A stretch of DNA of 64,000 bases from the NCBI RefSeq assembly GCF_000711695.1, contig NW_013546976.1:1-64000 (forward strand), given 5' to 3'. The notes below the pieces were generated by a model. That model did no database searches and was not told the DNA's origin. It saw only the letters and a list, made by a program, of their open reading frames with translations. The DNA is from Tilletiaria anomala UBC 951. Lineage: Eukaryota > Basidiomycota > Exobasidiomycetes > Georgefischeriales > Tilletiariaceae. Numbering within the stretch: position 1 is the stretch's first letter; the number at the start of each line of letters is the position of its first letter. The translations under genes and the position numbers were made by a program. Shown one piece after another: positions 22,702-32,551 of the stretch.

Positions 22702-25458
22702 TCACGCAGCTATCCCTTGCATTTGCGGTTGCTTCAGATGCTGCTGCCCAGCAGCCACCGAAGTCACCGGAGGCGCGGGCACGGGCGGTGCGTCGAGCGC
22801 CTTGTGGAGGAGAGCGCTGATGGGCGATCCAGGCACACTGTCAGGCCAACCGGTCTCGTCTCTGTAAGCCTCGATGGCGGCGATAGCGGCCTCAAACGCG
22901 GCGAGCGTCGCACGGACGACGAGAATGTGCAACTGGTGCTGCCGGACGAAGCGCACCGTGACGCCAGCCTGGCGTATGGCCGTGCGCACAGCGCGCTGGC
23001 GCAGCGCATAGCGCTGGTCGAGCGCGCGCAGCAGCTGGACGACCTGCCGCAAGAGGTATGCCAGCTGTGTCGGCAGAGGCGAGCGCTTGATCGCGCGCGC
23101 AACACTCGAGGTGAGGAGCACGACGCGCTGCTCAATGTCGGCGGCTGCCTCGCCCGAGTCGGCCGAGAGCTGCAGGAGGTCGCTCGTGCTGTGTCGACGT
23201 GCGAGCGCCCAGCCTCGGCTCGCAATGGAGGCATGCGTGGTGGATGGCGGCAAAACGGCCTCCGTATGTGTCTCTGCTGGCACGGGTTGCGACAGAGAAG
23301 CGGAAAGCGTGGCGGACAGAGCCTGCGCTGCGGACCCGGCGAGCGAAAGCGCCAGGTCCCATTGCGCCTTGGCGGCGCGCTGCTGTGGTGTCATGGGCGC
23401 AGACGCATCGTCTGATGGCTGCTGCTGCTGATCAGGCAGAAGCGGCGGCGTTGCGTTCGTGCCTTTCGTTCCTGACGCCGACGCGCCACCCGCCAGACGC
23501 TGAGGAACGATGGAGGCCACGCCTCGTGCGGCGAGCGAGACGGCGCCGGCAGTAACGGCAAGGCCGGTGTCTAGTGCGGCGAAGGCGATGGTGCCTACCA
23601 TGCTTGACGCGCGGCTTGTGGGGTGCGGCGGCGAAGGTGTGTCTATTTTTGCCCGTGACTTTGCGGCGCCAGCATTTGCTGTTCTGCTCTCGTCAGCGTC
23701 TTGCTGCTGCTGCTGCTGGAGCTCTTGCAGCCTCGGTGCAGGCTGCTTCCACGCGACGAGCGAGCTATCCCCTGCGATGGTGTGGTAGTGATGATGCACA
23801 ATCGGCGTCGACGTGCCACTAACAGAGACACTGGACGGGGCTACGGCCTGCTGCTGCACAGCCCGTTGGAGCTGCGCAAGCTCGTACCTCAAGCGCGCCA
23901 AGTCGGAGCCGTCCTCCGCCCCACCTCGGCCTGCATGCCATACATCGGCCTCGTCCTGCGCGTGCGCGCCGCCGATCTTGTCGAGCGCCTCAGTGAGCCT
24001 GGCGCGCATCTCTGCGCGGTGCCTGTCGCTGACGCCGTGCGCCTCGCGGGCGGGCAGAGCCGAAAGGAGATACGCCAGGCTTGAGATGTACAAGTCTAGC
24101 GAGAAGTCCGAGTCGGCGCGCGCCGCTTCTGCGTCTGCGTCCGCGAGCGCGGCAGCGTGCAGCATGTCCTGGTCCAAGTCAAAGTCGTGGTGTGTGTCCT
24201 GCGCGTCAAGTCCGTCCATGTCTACGTCGTCCTTATGGGCGATGCTGAAAACGGGTGAAGAGAGACACGTTGAGGCGCTCCGCGGCGAGCTGCCGATAGC
24301 ACTTCCGCTTGCGCTTGCGCTGCCGCTAGCGCTGGTATCCCCCACCTCGTTCGTCGCGCCGCCATCACCAAACGGATGCCGCATGCGGAATGTCGCGTTG
24401 CGCGGCAGGCTGAGAAAGCGCGAGACGCGAGTGCGCGCGCGCGCGGCGTATGTCCCGCCGCCAGCGAAGGCGTCACGCTCCTCGCGTCCCTCGCTGCTGT
24501 GCAGCATCGGCGAATCTTCCTGATTCGCACGCCAGGATGGAAACGGAATGGCGGTAGCGGCTAGCGGCGCATCGGCGCCTGCGTCAGAAACGGACGAAGA
24601 CGAAGACGATGGTGAAGGGGATGCAGGGACGAGCTGCAGCCCAAGCGAGGACGAGGACGATGGCAGGTGCTGCTGCTGCATCGCAAGCCAACGGGCCTCG
24701 GACCGTGCGCTGCGGTGCGCCTCGTCCTGCTCGGCGGCCTGCGCAGCCTCCACCGCGAGGCTGACGGCCTTGTCGAGCCGGCGCCTGTCGAGGTGCGGTG
24801 GAGACAGTGGGCGGCGCGCACGGCGGGGCGTGTACGAGCGCGACACGTTCGTGGCAGGCGATGAAGGCTGCGTCGGCATGGGCAGGGAGTGGTACCATGT
24901 GCGTTGCTGCTGCGGATGCTGGAGCGGGAGCTCCTGGCGGCGGCGGTGGCGGACGTGGCGCGGCATGACGGTCGCGACCGAGCTGTTTATCGAGTGGCTG
25001 CGCTGCATACCCGTATGCGCCTCGCGTGGTGCATGCGGATGCGGATCCGTGCTGGCGCGCGTGGGTAGGTGCGGGAGCACACCTTGCGGCTGCGGCTGCG
25101 CATAGCAGTACTCTGCGAGCGCGGCAGGGATCCACGATGCGGCGTACTCGCGCACCGAGTGCGAAAGCGGGCGCTTGTGCCTGTGCGGCTGGCCGCGCGG
25201 GACGGACAGAGGTGAAGGAGGCGGGGGCGCGGGTGTGGATGCAGCGGTGCAGGGCAGCGGGTCTGCGTGCGATTCGGAAAAGAGCGATGCAGCAGACAGC
25301 GTCGATGCGAGTGAGCGCGAGTGCGGGCGGCGAGCGCGCCGCAGCGGCCACTCTTCCACCGGCGCACCGGCGTCCCTGGGCTGGGTGTGGTGGTGATGGT
25401 GGTGCTGCCGCTGCTGCCGAGGGTCCGGGAAGAGATGCAGCGATGGCGGGTGGGTCAT
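22702..25458 (-). CDS. Unrecognised GC-rich 918-residue protein
   Basis: This is a single uninterrupted frame of 918 codons with an ATG at 25458. I do not recognise the family. The N-terminal half is low-complexity: His-rich (a run of six His near residue 20), Arg/Pro/Ser-rich, then acidic stretches. A poly-Gln run lies near residue 600. A hydrophobic, alanine/glycine-rich helix (AALDTGLAVTAGAVSLAARG) near residue 645 could be a membrane or amphipathic segment. The C-terminal 200 residues look folded and helical, with blocks such as LAYLLRQVVQLLRALDQRYA and RATLAAFEAAIAAIEAYRDE. The coding sequence is much richer in GC and in simple repeats than its neighbours, so opposite-strand frames are also long. 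I favour this frame because it is the longest and has coherent helical blocks. Confidence 0.7.
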   Translation of the reverse strand: MTHPPSLHLFPDPRQQRQHHHHHHTQPRDAGAPVEEWPLRRARRPHSRSLASTLSAASLFSESHADPLPCTAASTPAPPPPSPLSVPRGQPHRHKRPLSHSVREYAASWIPAALAEYCYAQPQPQGVLPHLPTRASTDPHPHAPREAHTGMQRSHSINSSVATVMPRHVRHRRRQELPLQHPQQQRTWYHSLPMPTQPSSPATNVSRSYTPRRARRPLSPPHLDRRRLDKAVSLAVEAAQAAEQDEAHRSARSEARWLAMQQQHLPSSSSSLGLQLVPASPSPSSSSSSVSDAGADAPLAATAIPFPSWRANQEDSPMLHSSEGREERDAFAGGGTYAARARTRVSRFLSLPRNATFRMRHPFGDGGATNEVGDTSASGSASASGSAIGSSPRSASTCLSSPVFSIAHKDDVDMDGLDAQDTHHDFDLDQDMLHAAALADADAEAARADSDFSLDLYISSLAYLLSALPAREAHGVSDRHRAEMRARLTEALDKIGGAHAQDEADVWHAGRGGAEDGSDLARLRYELAQLQRAVQQQAVAPSSVSVSGTSTPIVHHHYHTIAGDSSLVAWKQPAPRLQELQQQQQQDADESRTANAGAAKSRAKIDTPSPPHPTSRASSMVGTIAFAALDTGLAVTAGAVSLAARGVASIVPQRLAGGASASGTKGTNATPPLLPDQQQQPSDDASAPMTPQQRAAKAQWDLALSLAGSAAQALSATLSASLSQPVPAETHTEAVLPPSTTHASIASRGWALARRHSTSDLLQLSADSGEAAADIEQRVVLLTSSVARAIKRSPLPTQLAYLLRQVVQLLRALDQRYALRQRAVRTAIRQAGVTVRFVRQHQLHILVVRATLAAFEAAIAAIEAYRDETGWPDSVPGSPISALLHKALDAPPVPAPPVTSVAAGQQHLKQPQMQGIAA

Positions 25459-26721
25459 GGCTGATCACGTGTCGGCCTCGAAGGTGGTGTCTGGCGTCGG
25501 AAAGGCAAGGGACGATGGTATAGCTCTACTGATAAAGGGATTGCCCGGGATGGGTCGAGGTTGGATCGCCTGCCTCTCGTTGCAACCTGCTGGCCTGCCT
25601 CTCTTGACGGGTGTGTGCACCTGCATCTGCGTCTGCGGGTCGATGGTTATCAGGTGACCAATATGAATGCCGAGGCATCTGCCGACGGGTTGAAAGCAGC
25701 GCTGCGCTGGGTCAGGGCCACAGAGCACAAGGGAGCGAAAGAGGGTCCAGGCCGGTCTATTGGCGCTTGTGCACCCGGGACCCGTTTCGCAGCGCTGAGA
25801 TGAGATGAGCTAAGCTGCCTGCGCTCCGCTCCGCTCCGCCCCGTCCCGCGTGGGCCTGCTGAATGTCGTGACCTTGCTGAGGGGATGCGTCGTCGCTGTC
25901 CATCGAACCATCGCGATGCTCGCCTTGGACAAACAAATGCCCACCCAAAAAAGATTCCTCAACGAGAGCCGTGTAGACGCTCAGCCAACGCTTTTCCCGC
26001 TTGCGCCCCCGCGTGTGATTGCACGCCCTGCTGCTGAAAAGCAGGCTGCGCGCGTGAAAGCCGCGTTTTCGGGTTTGGGTTTGGGTTTGGGTTCGGGTTC
26101 GATGCTTTTCTCTGCAAGAGTGCCGCCAGTGTGCCCGCCTATCACCCCCTCGTCCCTTCTCAGCAGCTGTCGGCGCCAGGCCCCAGCCGTGGATGTCTGA
26201 ATCAGACAGAGGGCGAGCCAAACAAACATGGCCGTGCTCGATAACCCTCCATTCATCCAGTCGGTGCAACTTGCCGCCTTGGACAACTGGGATGCAGAAC
26301 CCTAGTCGAATCTTCCATCACTCGGGATTACATAAGCACGATATGCGATTCCGTTCTCAGAGGGGAGCACTGGCCTTTGGTGGCTTGGGTGCTGGTGCAA
26401 AGGGGGGGGCGTGCAGTGAGGCTCATAGTGATCGGCGGCGAACATACATGGGTTATGATATATGACTGGCTGGCTGGCCCGGCCGAGAAAACGTGGGGTG
26501 CCGATTGCAACGACCTCCAGGACATGCTGCATCGCCTGCAAGCACAATTGGGTCAACGCACCGAACGCTGTGCAACAGGGTCGAGCATGCGCCTCACCGT
26601 CTGCCCTGTTCTTTGCACCACCGCCTCGCGCGCCGAGTAGCGGGAGGGCCACGGCCATATACTGCGGCATCCGCCAAACGAGGTTCGACGAAAACGTCGA
26701 ATGCGGCCGCCGGCTCTAGAA
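25459..26721. other. Intergenic region with a GGGTTT repeat
   Basis: This 1.26-kb stretch separates divergent starts. It contains tandem GGGTTY units at 26071-26100 and a tandem run of TCCGC-type units near 25827-25848. No frame in it has recognisable features. Confidence 0.45.
26071..26100. repeat. Five tandem GGGTTY hexamers
   Basis: Three GGGTTT units are followed by two GGGTTC units, head to tail, with no interruption. They resemble a telomere-like G-rich repeat but lack the A of TTAGGG. The tract lies in the intergenic region upstream of the alpha/beta hydrolase. Confidence 0.85.
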
Positions 26722-29106
26722 ATGAGCAGCGGTCGCGATAACGAGGAGGTCGATGTAGCCCGCGCGGTCCAGTGCGAGGACCACGGTGCGCTGGCCGTCG
26801 ACGATGGTGACGACGACGACGGCCTGCACGGCGCGCTGAGCGACTTTGTCTCCACTCGCCCGGACCTGCGCCAGCTGCTCAACCTGCGCACGATCGAGTT
26901 CCCCAAGCAGGGCGTCGGTTTAGACTCGGAATTTGCCATCACCGCGCCAATCTGGACCAAGCAGCCGTTCAAGCTGGCCTACATGCTCTACTTTGGCCTC
27001 TCCATCGGTCTCTTCTGGCTCCCCGTCTGGGCGCTGACGAGCATCCCACTCAGCGGCCGCGGCCACCACAGCTGGTGCTGGAGGCGTGCAGTCACCGTCA
27101 AGCTCTTCCGCCGCGCCAGCACGCTCACCTACAAGACACACCTCACCTTCGGCAGGGACCTCAGCGTGGAGGTGCCGCACAGCGCGACCCGGTTCGGCAA
27201 GTTCACCTGGATCGACCCTGTGCGCGAGGACCAGGTCCGCGGCGACGTCCGGCGCACAATGCTCGAGCAAGGGCTCCGCCCCGCACGCGTTGCGGGCTTC
27301 TGGTACGGCGACAACGCGCCAGAGGACCCCGCTGCAACCGCGCACAGCTCCGAGAGCCGTCGCTTCGTGTTTCCCAAAGCTCGCCAAGGCGAAAAGGTGC
27401 TCTACCACTGCCACGGTGGCGCCATGTTCCTCGGTACCGCACACGAGCAGGACATCACTGCGGCCGTCAGCCTGCAGTCGCTCGCGGCGCTGAAGCACCT
27501 GTACCAGTCTTCTGCCGCCTATGCGGACAAGGTGGCGGCGGGGGGCGCGCCGCCGCCGAGCAAGTGCACGCGATCTTTCTCGATCGACTACAGGCTCTGC
27601 GTCCCTGGTCGGCCCGCCCTCGGCAGCTGGCCGGCGCCGCTGCTCGACACGCTTGCCGGCTACCTGTACCTTGTGCGCGAGCTGCGCTTCGACCCGGACA
27701 ATATCATCCTCGTCGGTGACTCGGCCGGCGGCAACTTGTGCCTGGCTCTGTGCCGCTACTTGCGCGACGAGCACATTGAGCGGGTCCCCGGAAAGGTCCT
27801 GCTGCTCTCGCCGTGGGCGGACATCTCGCGCAGCCATGGAGGTCCGCTCGATGCGCCCATGCGCGATGCCAGCGCCCACCGCAACGCGCACTCCGACATC
27901 ATCAGCAGCGAAGTCGCCTTCCGCAACACGGCCGTCTCGGCGCTACTCGGCCATCTCCCCGCGCGCGAGGCGTACCGCAACCCATACATCTCGAGCGTCT
28001 CGCTGCACCTCTCTCTCGAACACGGCGGCGCCGGCCCGCACTTTGGCTTCGAGCACTTCCCCGACAAGGTCCTCGTCACGACCGGCACGGCCGAGATCAG
28101 CTATGACCAGCACATCACCCTCGCTCACCGCCTGGCCGCCGGCACGCGCCGCGGTCGCCCAGTCTACGCGGGCGACCGCGTCAGCGCGCAGTGCGACCCC
28201 GGCGCCATGTGCGACCGCCTCGCGTTCCCGCGTCCCGCCGACGCGCAGCTCGACCTCAGCAGGGCCAACTCGGCGCTCTCGCTCCAGGGTTCCCACCCCA
28301 GCGCTGCCGCTACGGAATATCCCCGGCCGGCAACGGGTGCTGCTTGCGGCCAGAGCGTGCGCACCGCGGTGCGCTGCCAGAACACCTCGCTGCTGCTGCC
28401 TGCGTCCACTGCGTCTGATGCTGCTGCTGCGCCGCCGCGCGCAAATGCGCAGACACAGCCGCTCGAAGAAGGTTGGGGCGCCGTCACGCCCGTCTTCGAG
28501 AGCTCGCCTTCGCACTTGCTCGGCCAGCCGCTTCCGTCGGCCGCTGCTTCTGCGAACTCCCCTGCCACGCAGGGCCGTCCCGACGGCAGCGGCAGCGCTG
28601 CCGGCCGCAACAGTGACAACGACCACTCCAGCGACCACGAGCTTGGCGTCGCGCAGACGCTTGCGTCGACGCCGATCCTCGAGCAGCCGCCCCTGTCTTC
28701 CCAGCTTGGCAACGGCCTGAAGCGAGCGGGCGGCTCGTACGCGTCGTCCATCCACCGCAAGTACACGGACGCCGGTGTGACAATCATGCAGGCACCGCTC
28801 GAGGTGCGTGAGGTGGTGCTCCACGAGGTCGAAGGGGCTATTCACGACTATCTACTGTGTGAGTTGAGCACATGCGCGAAAATCAAAGGCAATGGTGCAG
28901 GACTCGAGTGGCCTGTTTGCAACGCCTGCTGGCTGTGGGAGAGAATGGGACAGGGACAGGGAAGGGGCTGCTGACTGACCAACTCGTTGCGCAACTATGC
29001 ATGCCTCACAGTCCCTTGGTTCGAGCCGCAGCGCTCGCGGACTTGGCGGTATATCGCGCACTGGATCGAGGACCTGGATTTCTCCTCCAAGGACTCTCAC
29101 GAATGA
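26722..29106 (+). CDS. Membrane-anchored alpha/beta hydrolase (HSL/Say1-like esterase)
   Basis: Two exons (26722-28858, 29012-29106) join in phase to 743 residues. A hydrophobic segment near residues 90-115 (LAYMLYFGLSIGLFWLPVWA) should anchor the protein. The hydrolase core follows: oxyanion-hole motif CHGGAMF near residue 231, nucleophile motif GDSAGGN near residue 332, and a DKVLVTTGTAE strand near 450 that precedes the usual acidic residue. The catalytic His is probably in GAIHDYLL, just before the intron; exon 2 adds the amphipathic tail. This architecture matches ER-anchored fungal steryl acetyl hydrolases (Say1) and related esterases. About 200 low-complexity residues sit between the acid and His positions, which is unusual. 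Another in-frame ATG at 26701 would add seven residues. Substrate is unknown. Confidence 0.85.
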
Positions 29107-29657
29107 ACTGTGGCTACGAAGCGCCAAGCTCTCGGGGGCCGCCAGCAAGCCCACTTCCTGCCCTTGGTGCCATCGGCCGTCAAACTGTCGGTCACCCGCA
29201 TAAGCATTTTAATCTCACTTGACGCCGCCTCGCTTCCTTCCCGTCTCTTTATATATGTCGTTCTGTATGCAGGCAACGCCTCTTGCCACGCACATTCTCC
29301 AAGCATATTGATTAGATGATCCCGTAATGTAGCATACATACTTTGTCCTTGCGCGGAGTTTCCCCCCAAGCATTCTCAGCATGCAGTATTGGGCTAATGG
29401 ACTTCTGGGCGTGGCGCCAGTCTCTTCAGTCCACCATTCCCAGTGTATGTTTCGTCATTTCCCTGCGCGTCCCCAGCACGAAGCACTCCCCCCCCAAAAC
29501 CACCTCGTCTTGTACACATGTCCACACTTCCACAGGTGCTTCATCGAAGCGCAAGGGGTAGAAGAATCCTCCTGCAGGCCCGACCTCAGCACCGAAGATA
29601 GAGCGAGGACTCGAACTGTCTGCTCAGACGCCACCTTGTCCGGGCTAACCTCCAGCC
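29107..29657. other. Intergenic region, promoter of the SEC2-like gene
   Basis: This 551-bp stretch lies between two genes on the same strand. I see no gene and no repeat of note. Confidence 0.45.
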
Positions 29658-32494
29658 ATGTCGTCGGAAGAGCCCAAGTCAACCCAGAATGGCGGTGACA
29701 ACGGTGACAGGGAGCAGGAGGAGCTCGTGCCGTCGTCTTTTAAACGCCCTGACCCCGATGTGGTGCTCAACGACGAGGGCAACCCAGAACATCTGCTCGG
29801 CGCTGAATCGGATGCCGAGACGGACGATGCTGAAGCAACAGCACGGAAGCGACTCTCAGATGCCCTGGAACTCACCAGCGAACCAATGGCAAGTACACAG
29901 TATGCAACTCCCAAGCCCAATCGCGCTAGCGCAGTATTCACAGCGGGCTCTGGCGATGCGACGAGCGAGCCGCAAGAGGACCCCAAGGAGGTGATCGAGG
30001 CTTTGCAGGCGCAAATCAAAGATCTCACCGCCCAGGTCACCGGGCTCAACGGCAAGCTGGTTGGCTCCTTTGAACGCGTGGCGGATTTGGAGGATGACTT
30101 TTCCGAAGCGCAGCGCCGCCTCGATTCGCAGACGTCCAAGATCAGCAGTCTCGAAAAGGAGCGCGAAGAGCATCTGGCCGCGCTCAACACCGGGCTACTG
30201 GTTGAAAAGTCCCACGTGAGCACAGAGATGCAGCGTATGATGGATCGTGTCATCGAGGAGACCGCGCAGCGTGGCAAGGCAGAGAGCGACAAGAAGCGCA
30301 TCGAGGAGGAGCTGGACGAGCTTAGTGCGAGCCTTTTTGACGAAGCCAACCGCATGGTGGCAGTCGAAAAGCTCGCACGCGCAAGGGCAGAGGAGAAAGC
30401 AGAGGCCATGCAAAAGAGCCTCAAGGATACCGAGGGCGTCATGCTCGAGCAGCAAAAGGTCCTCGCCAGTCTCCAGCGACAGATTGAAGAGCAGCAACAA
30501 CATGCGGCCATCTCTGACAACGCTTCAACCAAGAGCGGAGCAGATAGTGGGCTCAAGATCGAGTCTCTCGCACGCTCTCCGTCGCAGAGGACACAGTATC
30601 CGAGCCGAGCGAGTGGGACGAAACGAGGCATGACGCCTACCATGCAAGTGCTCATCAATGTTCAACCTTATCGAGAATTTGCCTCGTTCCTTCATCACAT
30701 CCGAAAATTGCGGCTGCAACTTAAGCCATTTTACTCATATCCATTGCCAGGACTATCTCGCTCGACGACGCCAGCATCCAGCGTGTCAGATCCTTCCTCG
30801 GGCGGCGTGCACGTCTCGCCGTCTCCCTCCCAATCCAGCCTTTCGCCTTTTGCTATCGCTGGCATTGGGCGACATCGCGATTACCCGACGCTACCTTCCA
30901 GTGCCGAGGACTTCGTGCGTCTATCCAACCAGCTTTCCCTGCCCTTCATCAAGCGCTCCCAGGAAGAAGACACAGAGCCCTGCCTGCGACTGGACGTCGC
31001 ACCTGGTCTCAACTGGCTCTCGCGGCGCCAGGCGAACACGGCGATTCTGGAGGGAAATCTCGTCGTCGAGCCCATCTTCCCAGGTGGCATTGTTCCGGAT
31101 GCCGATGAGGTGCGCGCACGCAATGCTCACATGCCGCCCGCCGCCTGCGCGTTGTGCGGGACGCAAGTAGTTAACGTACCCGTTGGTAGCAACGGCTCTT
31201 CTGACGCAACGTCATCGGGCGGCGTCAATAGCGACCAGCAGCACAAACACAGTTCCATTTCCAGCTCCACGGCGAGCTGGGCGAACTCCATTTCCGCTGT
31301 CACGGGCTCAGCGGCAAGCTCGATGCTGGAAGCCGCTGGTGTCCGAGACCGCGATAGGAAGCATGGTGCAGAAAAGAGCGGGGCTGGTGGTGGAAGCGGA
31401 GCGGCAAGCACCAGTCACGGTGACACCGGCGCAGCGACAACTGCTGGAGAAGGCAGCGCTACGACGAGAAGTCGCACGGGTCTCTTCTCTGGCCTTAGGC
31501 TGGCTTCCGCCAGCCCCAAGCCAGAGCGAGCGGGTGCGAGCATCGCCCAAAGGTTGCCTGGTCTGCCCGGCCTCGGACTTGGCAGCTCATCCGAGACCGA
31601 TGATGTTGTGCGTGTGCCAGATGCCGCTCGGCTCCTTCACCTGGACATTCCTTACTTATCATGCTTCCCCTCATGCTACAGAACCCGTCGCTCACGCCCA
31701 AAGCGACCTTCATCCCTCCGATCCCTACGCATATCTTCCGCCTCTCGGACAATGCAAATGCGCGCTACCTTCTTTGCCCGCATCACTGCCTCGACCGCTT
31801 GCGCGCAGTCTGTGCCTTCTGGGGCTGGCTGCGCGCCTTGGAACGTTCCATCATCTTAGAGGGTCGGACGCCATGGGACGAGTATCCGATCACAGGCACC
31901 GCGGAACCTCCGACGCGTCAAGCATCATCCAATTTCGACCACATCTCTTTCGAGGACAAGGACCTGGCTCCCAATGCCGATACCCTGACCGAATCGATAG
32001 CTGTGTCTGTCCTGGAGGAACGAGTTGCGAAAGACGAAGAAGAAGGTAAGAAGAGCGCTGAAGAAGGCGATGCGGAGAAGCGGAACGCATATGGAGAGGT
32101 ACAAGGCGGGCAAACAGTCGATGCTGTCAGTGAGGAAGTGAATAACTCGGAAACCATCAAAGAAAAGTCGGATACATCTCCATTAGAGCCCCCAGTAGCG
32201 CCAGCAGAAACGGCGACAACGCCTGCAACGCAGCCTCCCCCCATACCAGCTCGCAGGCGGCCGGTTCCTCCACCACCAGGTGGCGCCGTAGACAGCAAAA
32301 TAGCCAATATTGAACCGGTCCCTCGCGTCACGCCTACCCCGCCTCCGGCCTCGCTGCTCATTGCTCGCAGCGTCATCCCGGTGGAAGGTGGCGACGATCT
32401 CAACTGGGAGGAGAGGCTCTGGCAAGAAGCTATCAAACTCAAGGATGACATGTATCGCGCAAGGATGGGATTCCGCGAGGTCACTACAGCGTAA
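29658..32494 (+). CDS. SEC2: Sec2-type guanine nucleotide exchange factor for a Rab GTPase
   Basis: Sec2 proteins activate the Rab GTPase Sec4 on secretory vesicles. Two exons (29658-31607, 31682-32494) join in phase to 920 residues. The N-terminal 90 residues are acidic and disordered. A long coiled coil runs from about residue 110 to 285 and contains the GEF signature region (SASLFDEANRMVAVEKLARA, near residue 224). Next comes a folded block with a CALC cysteine pair (ACALCGTQV), a Ser/Gly-rich linker, and after the intron a conserved segment with YLLCPHHCLDRLRAVCAFW near 680, as in the extended C-terminal region of fungal Sec2 homologues. A Pro-rich stretch (PPPIPARRRPVPPPP) near 850 could bind SH3 domains. 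The stop is only 57 bp from the stop of the converging ABCC gene. Confidence 0.88.
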
Positions 32495-32551
32495 ATAGTG
32501 TAATTCAAATGTGGCGATTTTCGGCAGTGCGCCGACTTAGCGCCCATGCTT

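Noticed and set aside
25757-26269. 170-codon minus-strand frame in the intergenic region
   Set aside because: Its middle is simply the translation of the GGGTTY repeat (Thr-Gln/Arg repeats), and nothing else in it looks conserved.
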